Below are positions 9,809 through 20,799 of a DNA stretch of 64,000 nt, piece by piece. The position numbers and the translations under genes are program-made. The stretch lies in NCBI GenBank assembly GCA_903772945.1, contig CAICTM010000243.1, positions 22,290 through 86,289 on the forward strand, in the 5' to 3' direction. Below the pieces are notes generated by a model. That model saw only the letters and a program-made list of their open reading frames with translations. It did not search any database and was not told the origin of the DNA. Numbering within the stretch: the stretch's first letter is position 1; every line of letters starts with the position of its first letter. The stretch is from Seminavis robusta (lineage: Eukaryota > Bacillariophyta > Bacillariophyceae > Naviculales > Naviculaceae).

Positions 9809-12323
9809 CTAGCCGGACGTTCCTCGGTTTTCAGAGGATAACACTGCTTGGTTGCTGGAAGCGGTGGTAGGATTGCTCCATGGTTTTGGCTGCGCGGACG
9901 ATGATTGCTGAGGCTGCGAGAAAAGAGATGTGAGATCGCACAAGCCGGATTGCTCGTTGCCACTTGGAACCGAGTTGAAGGACTTACATCATCCGTCGGC
10001 ACCGCCAATAATGCGGATTGCATTGCGGTGTGGTCCACAGGGCACTTAGGTTGTCCCGCGTGCGCCTGGAGCGTCGGTTTTAGACAGTGCTCGTGGAACA
10101 TATGTCCACAAGGACGCAACTGCGTGTCAACATTGGTTTGGTTACAAAGGGCGCACTTTGTGGCAGCTGGTACCTGTACAGATGTGTTAGCGCCCTTCTC
10201 TCCAGGGGCTCCTGGGTGTCCCAAATGAAAATGTCTCTGCTGAGGGTCCTGTCGACTTTGTTGTTGCTGTTGAACAGGCTCGCCCGGATGCTGACCAGCG
10301 TATTGCTGTTGGCTCTGCTGTTGTGGTGGTTGTGGCTGTTGCTGCTGGCTACTATTGTTGACGGCATTTCCGCTGCTACTGGGGGGTTGGTCCGTTGATG
10401 GCGCAGGTGCCGGAGGAGGAGTGTACGAGAACTGACCAAACGTCTGAGGATTTGGGTTTTGATTCTGTCGAATGTACTCCTGCGACAACGATCGCTGCAT
10501 CTTTGCGGGCAATGCCAAGTCGGTAAGCTTCTCACTGCTGCGACTGACCGACATCAAACCACGGGCTGCCAATGCGTCGTCGTAGGCACGCTTGAGGGTG
10601 CCCGTGTCGTTTGAATCCTTGGCTGCCGATGCACCAGTCAAGGGAGCGGGTTGTGGTGCAGCGCTCATAGGAGCAGGTGCCCCCATCTCTTGTTTAATCG
10701 ACGAAGTCGTGGTCGTAGGACCCTCATCGTCCAACGACAACCCAACATCATTGTCCTCTTCCCGTTCTCGCCTGCCTTTGGATGAGTCGGCTGCTTGGCC
10801 GCCTTTACCAGCCATGTTGTTCATGCTGTTGAGACTGCGATCGCCAAAGAAGACTTCTAAAAAGGCGTACGAGTCGTTCTTTCCCATGGATTCCATGCTC
10901 TTGACTTGAGCCAGGTTGCCCATTTTGTTGACTTGGCCCTGATTGGCCAAGTCGACTCCGCTCATGCTGGTGATCGACTTGACACCAGGCATGTTCCCCA
11001 AGTTGTTGAGAGAGGAAATGCTCGAGAAGTGAGGCCACGAGTTTAGCGACGGCACACTAGCAAGCCGCGACTGTGAGTTGGACTTCATGGGATGCTGACT
11101 AGAAACTTGCTGTGATGGCTGATTCTGCTGCGACTGCGCTGGTTGTGGTTGTTGAGCGGACGCGAGGGTGGGTTGCAGTGGCATGGGCTGGCCATCTTGC
11201 TTCTTGGCAGCTGCTTTCATCCTAGCTGACTCTGTGGCCTGTCGAACCAAGTCCTGATCACGGGCAAACAGTTCCATAAGAACCGCATGGCTATCCGTCT
11301 TGTTCAGTTGTCCGGTAGAGCCCGATAACATGGGAGGAAGAGACCCGATCGAGTTACTCTGATGCATGGATGCCAAGGGTGACGTGGTTGGGGATGGACC
11401 AGGAGCTGCTGCAGCTTCAGCAGCTGATGGCAGGTAGTACTGCTGGACTTGAGCTTGTTCGGTTCCAGTCGCCGGCTGGGCCTGGGGCGGTTGAAGTTGT
11501 TGAGCCTGCAATGGAGGGGGCTGTGGTTGCACATAGACCTGGTTGCCGTATGCATCCACCGTGACCTAGACACAATCGCAAGATAATCCATCAGGAGAAT
11601 TGAACAAGAAACACACGTACGACACAAGATGTCCCGGCCGATCCATCCATAGCTAGTAGAAGATCCTGCCCGTTCCTCTAATCTTACCTGCTGTTGTGGT
11701 GCTTGGGGCTGCCCTTGTGCCACGGCTTGCTGATAATGAGCTCGCATGGCTTGCACAGAATGCGGATTGTCCATGGCAGCTCCACCGGGTGCTACAGCTC
11801 CTGGCATGGTGGGTACCATGAGTCCTGGTACAGCCCCCGCCACGGCAACACCTCCTGCCACCCCCGTGGTCGTAAGCTTTCCCTGTTCGATCTGTTTTTT
11901 TAGCATGGGTTTCCATATTCGTCTGCGAGCGTTGGTGAACCAATTCTTGAGTTGCTTTTTGTCAATCCCGGTCTTTTGCATCAACATGGCTTGATCTTGA
12001 GGTGTTGGATATGGGTGAGTAAAGTGTTCTGGCGAGAGCAACCACGCCTTGAGTGTCTGCACAGCTCCAGCAGGTAGTTCGCGACGGGACTTGCTCTTTC
12101 CGCCTTTGCCTCCTCCATCACCTTCGTCATCGGAGCCTAGCTCCTGATTGTTTCTTCCGTCGGCATCTGCCATGGATGACAAGTTGTTGTCTTTGTCGTT
12201 GTTGTTCTCGTGAGATCCCGCACCTTCAGTAGTGCTGCCACGACGGCCCTTGGCGGCTTGAAGCTCTGGTCTTGATAAACGAGTACGTAGGGAGTAGCTT
12301 GCAGGAGCAACCGATTGCAACAT
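9809..12323 (-). CDS. TALE homeodomain protein with C-terminal RING-like zinc finger
   Basis: Three exons: 12323-11688, 11565-9988 and 9913-9809, with GT-AG introns at 11566-11687 and 9914-9987, both phase 0; 772 residues. Residues about 79-142 form a TALE-class homeodomain: the three-residue loop extension PYP follows helix 1 (FTHPYPTPQD) and helix 3 reads KNWFTNARRRIWKP. The middle is Gln/Pro/Ser-rich, like a transcription activation region, and holds two related motifs (KTDSHAVLMELF and KNDSYAFLEVFF). Residues 683-725 form a RING-like finger: CALC, then RPCGHMFHEHC, then CPVDH. The third exon adds 34 residues before a TAG stop. Upstream ATG choice is open: MADADGRNN at 12173 is a plausible alternative. 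It is divergent to the TAZ-like gene. Confidence 0.85.
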
Positions 12324-14162
12324 GAGATGGATGAAACACGACGGACGTACAGTACCCAGTCTACTCTAATAGCCAACTGCTGAAAAGGATGGATGGGTCG
12401 TCGCTGCTGTTGTTGCTGTACCGTAGCTTGCAATGATCACTGTTCTGTGGATACAGATACCCAAGGCTACTGATGTCTGCTTGTTTGTTCTGCTTGGTGG
12501 TAGCTAGGGTCTTTAGAGGTGGTTAGGTAACGGTTTCGCGGAAAAGGTGTCAACCTTGATATATCCTGTTAATAATCGAGAGATAAGTGGGGATGAAGCA
12601 ATCCATTAGACTCGAGTGGTGGGAGTGTTGTGTGTGTCGTGCTGCTTGCTTGCTGTTAGCTTGATGGCAAGCGAAGTCTTCACTGAGTGATGACTACCCA
12701 AATGCTACCCAACCAATAAGGCGTTCTTGTGTGCCTGGACGCACGCAGGTGCAACTGTTGACATCTCCACGTCATGTGACGTCTTCCGGGTTACACCCCG
12801 CGAAGCCCCATGATTGGACGAATGTCCAACAAAGACAAGTCCAAAGCAAAACCCCTAAAGAAAATACCAAAAATAACAACAAAACTACCATGGCCATCGC
12901 TTACCTCTGTGATAATGGCAACACTGCTGCTGTGGCTAAGGACAAAAGGAATAGATTAAAAGGCAACACAAACAAATATTTCTAAGCGCTGTTTGCTGGG
13001 TGATGGGTGCTTTGATGTTTGCCTCCAAAACAACGACAAGAGCAAAATATCCAATCGAATCAATCGCTTTTCTCGCTTTGCGGTTCCGAGGGTGACAGCA
13101 TTTTGCTGGCTGGCGTCGCTGCAAGTGCTGTCACTCATTCCCGTAGAAATCTTACTGAAGCGAAGATGAAAAGAAAGTCTCATGTTGACACCTTTTCATG
13201 ATTCTCACCAGCCAATAAGGACATGAGCTCGTACGTGACCGAATTGATTCGACTAGCATTCAAGCTGATTCGATCAATAATTCGAAAGTAGGGTTTTGAG
13301 TTTTAGTCCTCTACCCACGAAGTTGCTCTTATTCTAGCTAGCTAGTAGTCTAGGTCTAGCTTGCCAGCTAGATAGTAGAGATACAGTATGTAGAGCTTAT
13401 ACGAGCATCGACAACGAGGAACAAAAGTAGCGACTGGGTACTCGTCTGAATGTCCTGTTGAATTAGAATAAACACAATTTCATCCCTTTCAACAAAATTC
13501 CCCAGAAGCGCTGAGCGAGGCAGAAATACGATGTATCACTAGAGTAGAATGGTGAGTATTACCAAGAGAGTTCCATGGAGATCTTCTGCATGTCATGGTG
13601 TTGATCAGAGCAAAGAGTTGGACCCCACGGCTGAAACAATGCCCAAAGCAGCAGACCTGATGTCACCTGATCCAATTCGAATCGATTGAAGATTCGACTC
13701 GATTCATTCGATTTATTCGATGTGTGAATCGAACGAATTCGAACCCCGCGTGGCTGAAATGAACTCACGACTGAGACTCAAAGACGTCTGGCCTACCTTC
13801 CGTCTTGAGTGAAGAAGTAGTTGAAGCCACCCACCCAAACATCGAAGTGGCCGTTGTTCTTCCCACGCACCATCTACCACCAACCCACCATCACCACCAA
13901 TTGAAACAAGAAGCTCATTTAGCTGCTTTCCCTTCTTACTTGAACCATCCAGAGCCACAAAATGAAAACAAAAGCTCCACTTTCCTCGCAGCAAGAAGCA
14001 GGTCCGATTGCATTCGGTCGGTCTGAGGGCCAGTCGTTGAATCCGAGAACTCAGTATATTCTTTGATCAGCAACATTCATTTTGTCCGTAGAGTATTGAG
14101 CGACAGTCGGAATGATCACCCTCTGAAGAAACTGACCGAGTATCCCCTGCACCGTCGTCTCT
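12324..14162. other. Divergent intergenic region with ATTCGA repeats
   Basis: This 1.84-kb stretch lies between the divergent TALE homeobox and TAZ-like genes. It carries a CTAG tract at 13335-13347 and an imperfect ATTCGA/GAATCG array at about 13673-13745, part of it inverted. A CCAAT motif occurs near 12712, about 390 bp upstream of the homeobox start. No supported coding sequence. Confidence 0.5.
13673..13745. repeat. ATTCGA/GAATCG simple repeat, partly inverted
   Basis: About ten copies of ATTCGA or its complement within some 70 bp. The same GAATC-family repeat occurs at 34377-34425 and 55434-55447. Confidence 0.7.
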
Positions 14163-15439
14163 ATGTGGAGCGAAGACGGCCCCAACAACCATGATGTTGC
14201 TCAAAACAACATAGACAATCCGGCTGCCCAAAGTACTACTAGTAGTAGCCCAGAGGTCCAACTTGCCATGGGAAGGGAGCGATCTCTTTCTGTGCCTTGT
14301 GCAAGTGCTTCTACGGATGTTGAAACTGTTGTGTCCAAAGCAAAGCGAGCATCTTCGTTTCTCTGGATGCTGTTGCACTCCCAGGTAGGCTCATTTTTGA
14401 TTTTGTTTGCTGGCTGAAAGATTCGTGAAAGATCTTCCAGTACTTCTAGTGGTTAACCGTCATTGGAACTCTCTCTTTGGATACCCTTTTGTAGAGTTGC
14501 TGCCTTTCCACAGATCGCTGTACACACCATGGTTGCTCGAATGCCAAACTAGTACATTTGCATTTGAAGACCTGTCCCGCAGGGCATGATTTCCCTTGCC
14601 CTACAAGGTATGCTGGTTGTGCGCAAGCAAGGAAACTACTTGCCCACTACCGAAGATGCCGAAACGTTCGAGCCCGTCAGATTGGCCAGTCTCCATCCGT
14701 GAAGGGTCAACATGTGTGCCTCATTTGTTCCATGGTAGCACGTCAAGCCAGATCACTATTGGACAACAACAGTGCCTCAAAGGCCTCCTTGCCAAATGGT
14801 ACAGTCCACAAGAGAAGCACCAATGGCAGCAAATGCCAAGTAGCTGCATCCTACACGGTAAAGGCGAAGGTGAACACGGGGACTCTGTCCGCGTGCAAGC
14901 CAGATTCGGCACCACTGAAGAAACGTATTTTGGCCTCGTTTACTCAGTCCAACGACAACAATACTGCAGAACCATTGTCACAGAGAAAGCCTCAGCCTGT
15001 GGAGGACTGGAACATGCCCCCTCCTGCACCTCGAAATCCCCGTCTTTCACAGTCGGCACCCACATCGCCGTTGGGAGGGCTGGTGAAAGGATCTGCCACT
15101 AGTCGACAGCAACTCAAGTCAGCTGACGGGGCACCTCATCTGGGACCCATTCCTCTTCTCCGCAAGCGCTCTGAGAGCATGGGGAGCGATCTTTTGTCCG
15201 GAACCAGTGGTAGCCGAAGGGTTGTTTCGTTTGCCCCAAGGGCCGAGCCAGCTTCAATGGATGTGGCCGTGGAACTAGAGTCACCAGGCTTGGGGGAAGA
15301 AAGTGATGACTTCCGTGGCACACAAAGCAGAGCCCGGAGTGCTTCTTGTCATGTCCTTTCTACTAACCAGCAAAGCGGGGTCGCATGTGGAACTATCTAC
15401 GAGGAAATTGGCCATTCCGCAGGCTGCATGGACGAATGA
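14163..15439 (+). CDS. TAZ-type zinc-finger-like protein
   Basis: Two exons, 14163-14384 and 14570-15439, giving 363 residues. The intron (14385-14569) starts GTAGGC after codon CAG and ends in ...TTTGAAG; this acceptor keeps the frame and joins LLHSQ to TCPAGHDF. The joined segment, residues about 68-140, has the Cys/His spacing of TAZ fingers: H-x-x-x-C, FPC, AGC, LLAHYRRCR, then HVCLICS and MVARQARSLL. TAZ domains bind transcription factors in CBP/p300-type coactivators; here the finger stands alone, as in plant BT and many diatom proteins. Both flanks are Ser/Pro-rich and disordered-looking. The acceptor is inferred; another acceptor a few bases away would alter one or two residues or break the frame. 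Confidence 0.65.
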
Positions 15440-15567
15440 CGAGGTGGGATACTTAATGCTTTCTCTCTCGAGTATGTATGGGGATAAACAGTAAATAATC
15501 AATAAGGCACATGATTATGCAAAGTCTCCACTACTCTTCTTATTTACTTTACTTCTTGTGCAACCTA

Positions 15568-16569
15568 CTAAGCCGTGTGATAATGGGGTTCATGAGCGAC
15601 CAGCTCAAGTCCATCATCAAATTGTATGGGGCGGAAATGGAAGTCATTGGAGAGAGCATGTTCCCACCACTTGAAATCGCACATGGTTGTCACGCGTCGA
15701 GCACTCACGTACAAGACCTCTCCGTTCTCGTTTTCGCCGGCCTCTTCTACCAAATAGTCATATACCAGCGTCTGAACGAGCTGTTGCACGTCTTCCAAGC
15801 TGAGTTCAATACGACTAACTTTGGCTTGTATCATCTTGCCTTGAATTTCCGTGAGTGTGACTCCTTTGGCTTGATTGAGACGTTTGACACAGTGAATGGC
15901 AAAAGTCCTGAGCTCCGAAATGAACTCATGGTCAAACTCCAAATCGCTGTACCAGACTCCACCAGTCAATTCCTTTGAAGGAGTCAAATTGTATAGCATG
16001 TACAGCTTTTTGGCTTTGGCAGTGACAGACTTGACAGGCTTGATCAATCTCCTTGCCTCCAAAGTTTTGAATATTTTGTTCAGCGTTTGAATGTTCTGGT
16101 GTGTCTGCAACCGAATATCCTTGGTCCAAATTCCCATGTTGCCAGCTCTCTCAATCACTTGGTAGACCATCCGAGCCGCAGTATCCAACCCTTTGAACTT
16201 GGTCGCGACATCGGCGCTCACTAAACTGTAAAATAATTCATTTTTGCCAGTTTTGCTCATGACAAGTCGAGACTCGCTGGTCAGCTGGTTGATAATCGGC
16301 ACCAATTTGGCAATGCTGTCAGCGCCCATCTTATCCTTCAATTGGCTGTTGCTAATCCCAGATTTGAATTCTTCTAGTGAGAACAAAGCAATGAAACGCT
16401 CCTTGAGGCCGTCCTGTTTCTTCTCGGTACCCGTAGTTTTCTTTGCCGCTCGAACAGCCGAAGGACTTCCAAGTGATGGCTCGATCTTGATCGCAACGGC
16501 ACTCTTGGCCTTCTTGGCAGGAGGGGCGCCCGCTTTGCTCGCCGATGCTGGTCGTTTCTTGGGAGGCAT
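15568..16569 (-). CDS. RPC34: RNA polymerase III subunit RPC34 (RPC6/POLR3F)
   Basis: A single exon of 333 codons. After a Lys/Ala-rich start (PPKKRPASASK) come the tandem winged-helix domains of the RPC34/POLR3F family: ELFYSLVSADVATKFKGLD, then ARMVYQVIERAGNMGIWTKDI, QTHQNIQTLNKIFKTLE and KPVKSVTAKAKKLYMLYNL, a block highly typical of this subunit. The GGVWYSDLEFDHEFI segment follows. RPC34 belongs to the Pol III-specific RPC82/34/31 heterotrimer needed for open-complex formation with TFIIIB at tRNA and 5S genes. The usual C-terminal Fe-S cysteines are not obvious here (only a single Cys near TTMCDFKWW). It converges on the TAZ-like gene 128 bp away. Confidence 0.93.
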   Translation of the reverse strand: MPPKKRPASASKAGAPPAKKAKSAVAIKIEPSLGSPSAVRAAKKTTGTEKKQDGLKERFIALFSLEEFKSGISNSQLKDKMGADSIAKLVPIINQLTSESRLVMSKTGKNELFYSLVSADVATKFKGLDTAARMVYQVIERAGNMGIWTKDIRLQTHQNIQTLNKIFKTLEARRLIKPVKSVTAKAKKLYMLYNLTPSKELTGGVWYSDLEFDHEFISELRTFAIHCVKRLNQAKGVTLTEIQGKMIQAKVSRIELSLEDVQQLVQTLVYDYLVEEAGENENGEVLYVSARRVTTMCDFKWWEHALSNDFHFRPIQFDDGLELVAHEPHYHTA

Positions 16570-16677
16570 CTTCTTCAGTTGTATTTATGCTACCTTATGA
16601 TATGAAGACGCTTCAAGCTGGCTGTATGGAAGCAAGAGAAGACGAGCAATGAATGGCATGTGCATGGCTACGGTACA

Positions 16678-19049
16678 GTCTACTCGCTCTAATATTTATA
16701 ATATTATATTTATCCTCGCTGTAATATTTATTAAATCTCGAGGTCCCCCCCTCAGTCCCGGGTATCCGTGAATGAATCTTTCGAGCAGCAACAAATCTTT
16801 CGAGCAGCCCGACAACGTCGTGCAATCCATCCAACCGTTTCAATTTGACCGAGACAGCATGTAAAATGCCAATATCGATCCAATGGAGGTGGGATTCCTC
16901 GCACCTCTGCCGTGGCGTCCCGTGGCTGTCTTGTCTGGGCCAGCCCAAGCGCTGGTTTTACGTGCAGTTTTCGAAGGATGGTTTCGAGGAGACAAAAACA
17001 ATTCTCCTGAGCTGCCAAACAATTTCACCCAAACCATACCAAACCCTCCAATCTGACAGAGACCAACATGAACGGCGCCGATACAACCAACGGCGCCGAT
17101 TCAACCAACATGAACGGCGCCGATTCAACCGTAACGAAGAAAGGAACGAAGAAAGGCGGAAAGAGGGACCAAAAGCAGGTTCAACGAATGCTACTGGGAA
17201 AAAGAACAGAGGCGACTGGGCTCAGGCATGCCACTCCTTCCGTACACAGTTCAAGAACATGCAAGCCAAAGCCTTCCTGCAATCGTCCGCTTCTGGGCCG
17301 AAGTTCTCTGGGACACAGTCGGAACGCAGAGCTTCAGTCAGTACCTGAAGCAATACGACAACAAGACTTTGGTCCCAACCGACACATCCAAGCGCTATGC
17401 CCCACCAAAGTATCCGGAGGTTGAGAAGAAGCTGGTTGCCTACATGGATCTGCGTGCGAAGAAAGTTGGGACCGACAAATGCGGTTTGTCTTGGATCACC
17501 CTGAAAACGAAGGCACTTCAATTTGCCAAGCAGCTCGGTGTACCAGAAAAGGAGTCAATGCTTCCGATGGATGGATTGCCAGAGTCCTTCAACGAAATGG
17601 TAGAGTTGGAATCAATCTGCACGGAGAGGCTGGCGACATGGATGATGCAGCGAAGGCGGCAATCATGAAGGAGTGGAGGGAGAAGGAGTTCTATCCTCTC
17701 ATTGACAAATACGATGTCCCTGCCAGTCGCATCTACAATGCCGACCAAACTGGTTTGTACTACCAGAAACTCCCCAATCGTATCTACGTGAAAAAGGACA
17801 AAGCAAAGACTTTGCAGGGGCAAGCAGATGAAAGACAAGACGAGAGTCAAACTTATGATTTGTACGTCTGCGGATGGAAAGAAAGTTCCCCCAGCATAGT
17901 TGGTAAGGCTGCCAAACCGAAGTGTTTCTCGCTTCGGGAGAACAACAAACCTCCGATGGCCTATACGAACCAAAGGAACTTGGTTTACAAAGGAAGTGAC
18001 ATTGGGTTGGATTCAAGATGTGCTTACCGCACCATGTGAAACGTTGGGGCAATGCCGATTGTATCCTCCTGCTGGATAACTGCAGTGCTCACAAGTTGGA
18101 TAACTGGGATGTCCTTCCATCCTGGCTCCATGTCTTGTTCCTCCACCCAACGTGACTAACACACATCAACCTGCAGATATGGCATGATTGCTGCCCTTAA
18201 AGGATACAAGTTCATCATGCTTCCACTTGCCTGAAACCTTGATAAGTGATAAAAGCCTTCGAACCACGAACGCAAAAACAAAAAAGAGCACTGCTGGCCT
18301 GGACAAGCCATCTCTGACAAGACATGAATGAAATTTGGAACAAATACGGTGCTATGCAAAGAGATTGGCTATCAGACGATGCTGGGATAAAAAGGCAGGC
18401 ATCCTTACCATCGCCATGGAAAGAATCAATGCTGACCTTGGGTCGGCCTTCATCCCCACTATGAAGATAAGGTGTTGAGCAGGGGATTCCGAGACTTGTG
18501 TCCTCATGAGTCTCTCCAAGTTAAGGCCAAAGAAACTGCAGGTGATGTTGCAGGAATGCGCATTGCGTCCTGCAAGGATCCTTTGCTGCTAATTACGATC
18601 AATACTCTGGGGAGATGTGATGCAAATGGCAGAGAATTGGATCGAATGTCGAGAGGAGCCCGAAGTCATTAGTGCAACCTCGACGAAGAGATTGAAGCGC
18701 TGCGAAGTTGAAACAACAGAAGCGGAACTGGCTGTGTTTGATTGACGAGGAACCGGAACAATGGAGGATGAATCCCGAACCAGCCGATTTGTTTGCATCA
18801 TTTGCGTTGAAGAGGGCTCAATAGTGTCCGAAGTGCCTCTGGTTTGGGTAAACCAGGCACACTGTGCATCTTGACAGGTGTTTGCTAGGGCATTGAATGT
18901 GTGCTAGGGCTGCTAGGGCAGGCAAAGCGTAACGGAGGCTCTATCCTTCATACTTTACTAGTGGACCGGCCCTTGAAGGCTTCATATTTCATTCTCTTAT
19001 TATTATTTATCGATCCGCTCCCCCCCCATAAATAAAAGAGCGAGTAGAC
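16678..19049 (+). mobile_element. Decayed pogo/Tigger-type DNA transposon with terminal inverted repeats
   Basis: A 2.37-kb element bounded by 22-bp inverted repeats. The left end (16678-16699) reads GTCTACTCGCTCTAATATTTAT; the complement of the right end (19028-19049) starts with the same GTCTACTCGCTCT and differs at two or so later positions. Inside lies a frameshifted DDE_1-type transposase. The flanking target duplication could not be decided by eye. AT-rich stretches follow both repeats inward. Confidence 0.75.
17068..18820 (+). pseudogene. Pogo/Tigger-like (DDE_1, CENP-B-type) transposase, frameshifted
   Basis: Conserved blocks of a Tigger/pogo transposase appear in order but in different frames. 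Near 17400-17560: YPEVEKKLVAYMDLRAKK and LSWITLKTKALQFAKQLG (helix-turn-helix region). Near 17610-17650: VGINLHGEAGDM. Near 17735-17770: IYNADQTGLYYQKLPN with the first catalytic Asp. Near 17890-17920: SIVGKAAKPKCF. Near 18060-18100: LLLDNCSAHK with the second Asp. Near 18150-18210: PPNVTNTHQPADM with the third Asp. At least four frameshifts and a stop separate them, so the gene cannot make a working protein. The N-terminus holds a short NGAD-x-T tandem repeat (17070-17130). Confidence 0.8.
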
Positions 19050-19496
19050 ACGACCGTGGACGTCCGTGGTGGGGGTGTTTGGAATCGGTCAGCCAGCTCT
19101 ACTGCTATCACATCCGAAACCCTCAAGTGCTCAAAGTGGCATTGAAAGGGGGGTTTTGAGTTTGGAACAGCCTGCTCCTTGGCCCAAACTCCCCTCGCAC
19201 CGAGAGATCGATTGAAGAGTGAGAGTCAAATCATCCAACTCCATCAGAGGCCTGTTGCCGGTCTTTTCCCAATCCACGTTGCCACAGAATGAAGTTGGCT
19301 TATTTAGTAGGCACAACCCTGGGTTGCGGCTTACAGGGGAGTGGCTTCGGTCCACACACTGGCAGTTCCCATAACATTGCTCGTGTTTACTGGATGCATT
19401 AATCTAATTCCTAAAGGATAGCTAGCTAGCTATGAAGCAGAGTACTGTGTCGACCACGGGGGGTCGCTCAAATTGATATGAAGAAGCCTTCCCAAT
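19050..19496. other. Intergenic gap
   Basis: A 447-bp gap between the transposon and the HSF gene's stop codon. A CTAG tract lies at about 19422-19431. Nothing else seen. Confidence 0.5.
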
Positions 19497-20799
19497 CTAG
19501 GCAAGCCTAGATGATTGAGCTGAGTTCTTGTCTGTCAAGAACCATGGATTGCTCAAACCCAAGACAGCCGATGCAACTGTTGGACAAATGGTAGCTGCTG
19601 AGGCACCAAGAAGTGATGTCGCGGTGGCCACTTGAAAGTTCCCCGAGGGTCTCGGGGGTAGCTGGGGCAGCTGAATGAGCCTTGCGAGTTCACTGTGAGC
19701 AATCAGACTAGACATTTCTCGGAGGGAGACAGCGGATGCAGTTCCTGACAGGCTTAGTCGGCTGGTGTTAGGAAGACACAAAGACGCCTCCCTTGGTGAC
19801 ACCACCGCGCGGCCTATGGTTGGCCCAACAGGTAGTCCACTTAAGGCCAATGCTCGAGGCAGTGAAGCGGTCTTGGTGAATGGGGTTCCTGGAGAAACAA
19901 GAGTGGCAACTGGGGTTGGCTCCTTCACTGCCTTGCACACCACCGGAGTTTGGAGATCCTGATGGGTTTGCTCCGCGAGGCCATTGGAAATGCCGGGGAG
20001 GGTGGGATAGGAGTACAGATTTGGTTCTGTCTTCGGGGATGCAGCCTTTCTCGGTCCCTTGTTCTTGATAGTCGTACGAATGATGCGAGCCGCGAGTTTT
20101 GACATGCCTCGAAGGAAGAGTTCATGGTAGTATCCTGAGATTTGAATTGAATGAAAGCAGGCAGTACGAGTGTAAGACCAATGACTGGTTGGGCCTTGCT
20201 GAACAGATTCAAGTGCTTCGTTACGTACCTCCCTTGTCGGGTCCTGGAGTGAAGGGAAATGGCAATCGAAAAGACAGAGATGATTAGAGTCTTTGTTCTC
20301 CACCAACAAATGACATTTGCAAGCTCAAACTTACCCTGAGTCAAACGCTTGAATCCATACAAGTTTAGTTGACGTTGAAAGGATTGGAACTTGGTTTGGC
20401 GGAAATACAGGGGCAGAACCTGTTCTGCAAATAGCTTTGGGTTTCGGACAATGAAACACCTGATATGTGCCATGCAGTGAAGCGAAGGAGCAACCAAATG
20501 TCAGCCCGCCGATCATCAGTCATCGAGATGAATTGTGCAAGGATACCACATGCTCTGTCTTACCTTCCATGAGGTTGCCACCCCACAATGCTCTCCTTGC
20601 CGTCCATTTTAAGCTCCATGAGTGCGTGATGAAGCTTGACTGGGAAGGGTGGATCCCCACCGGGTCCAGGCGCATGGACTGGATTGTCATTCTCCATAGA
20701 TTCTCTGATCTCCTTGCATGCATAGTCATTATAATTATGAACCACCTTGGCTTCAACGATGGCAAGGGTTTTGGAAGATCCTCCGCGGTTCATGGCCAT
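19497..20799 (-). CDS. HSF: Heat shock factor (HSF-type DNA-binding protein)
   Basis: Four exons: 20799-20564, 20459-20335, 20243-20229 and 20134-19497, joined by GT-AG introns of 104, 91 and 94 nt; 337 residues. Exon 3 is only 15 nt and supplies PDKG, completing the diagnostic G-PDKG-GYYHELFLRG end of the domain. Residues about 52-142 are the HSF winged helix: FPVKLHHALMELK, WQPHGRCFIVRNP, then LPLYFRQTKFQSFQRQLNLYGF, the DNA-recognition helix. No clear leucine-zipper heptad follows; the C-terminal half is Ser/Pro/Ala-rich. HSF genes are strongly expanded in diatoms, so this need not be the master heat-shock regulator. Confidence 0.9.
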
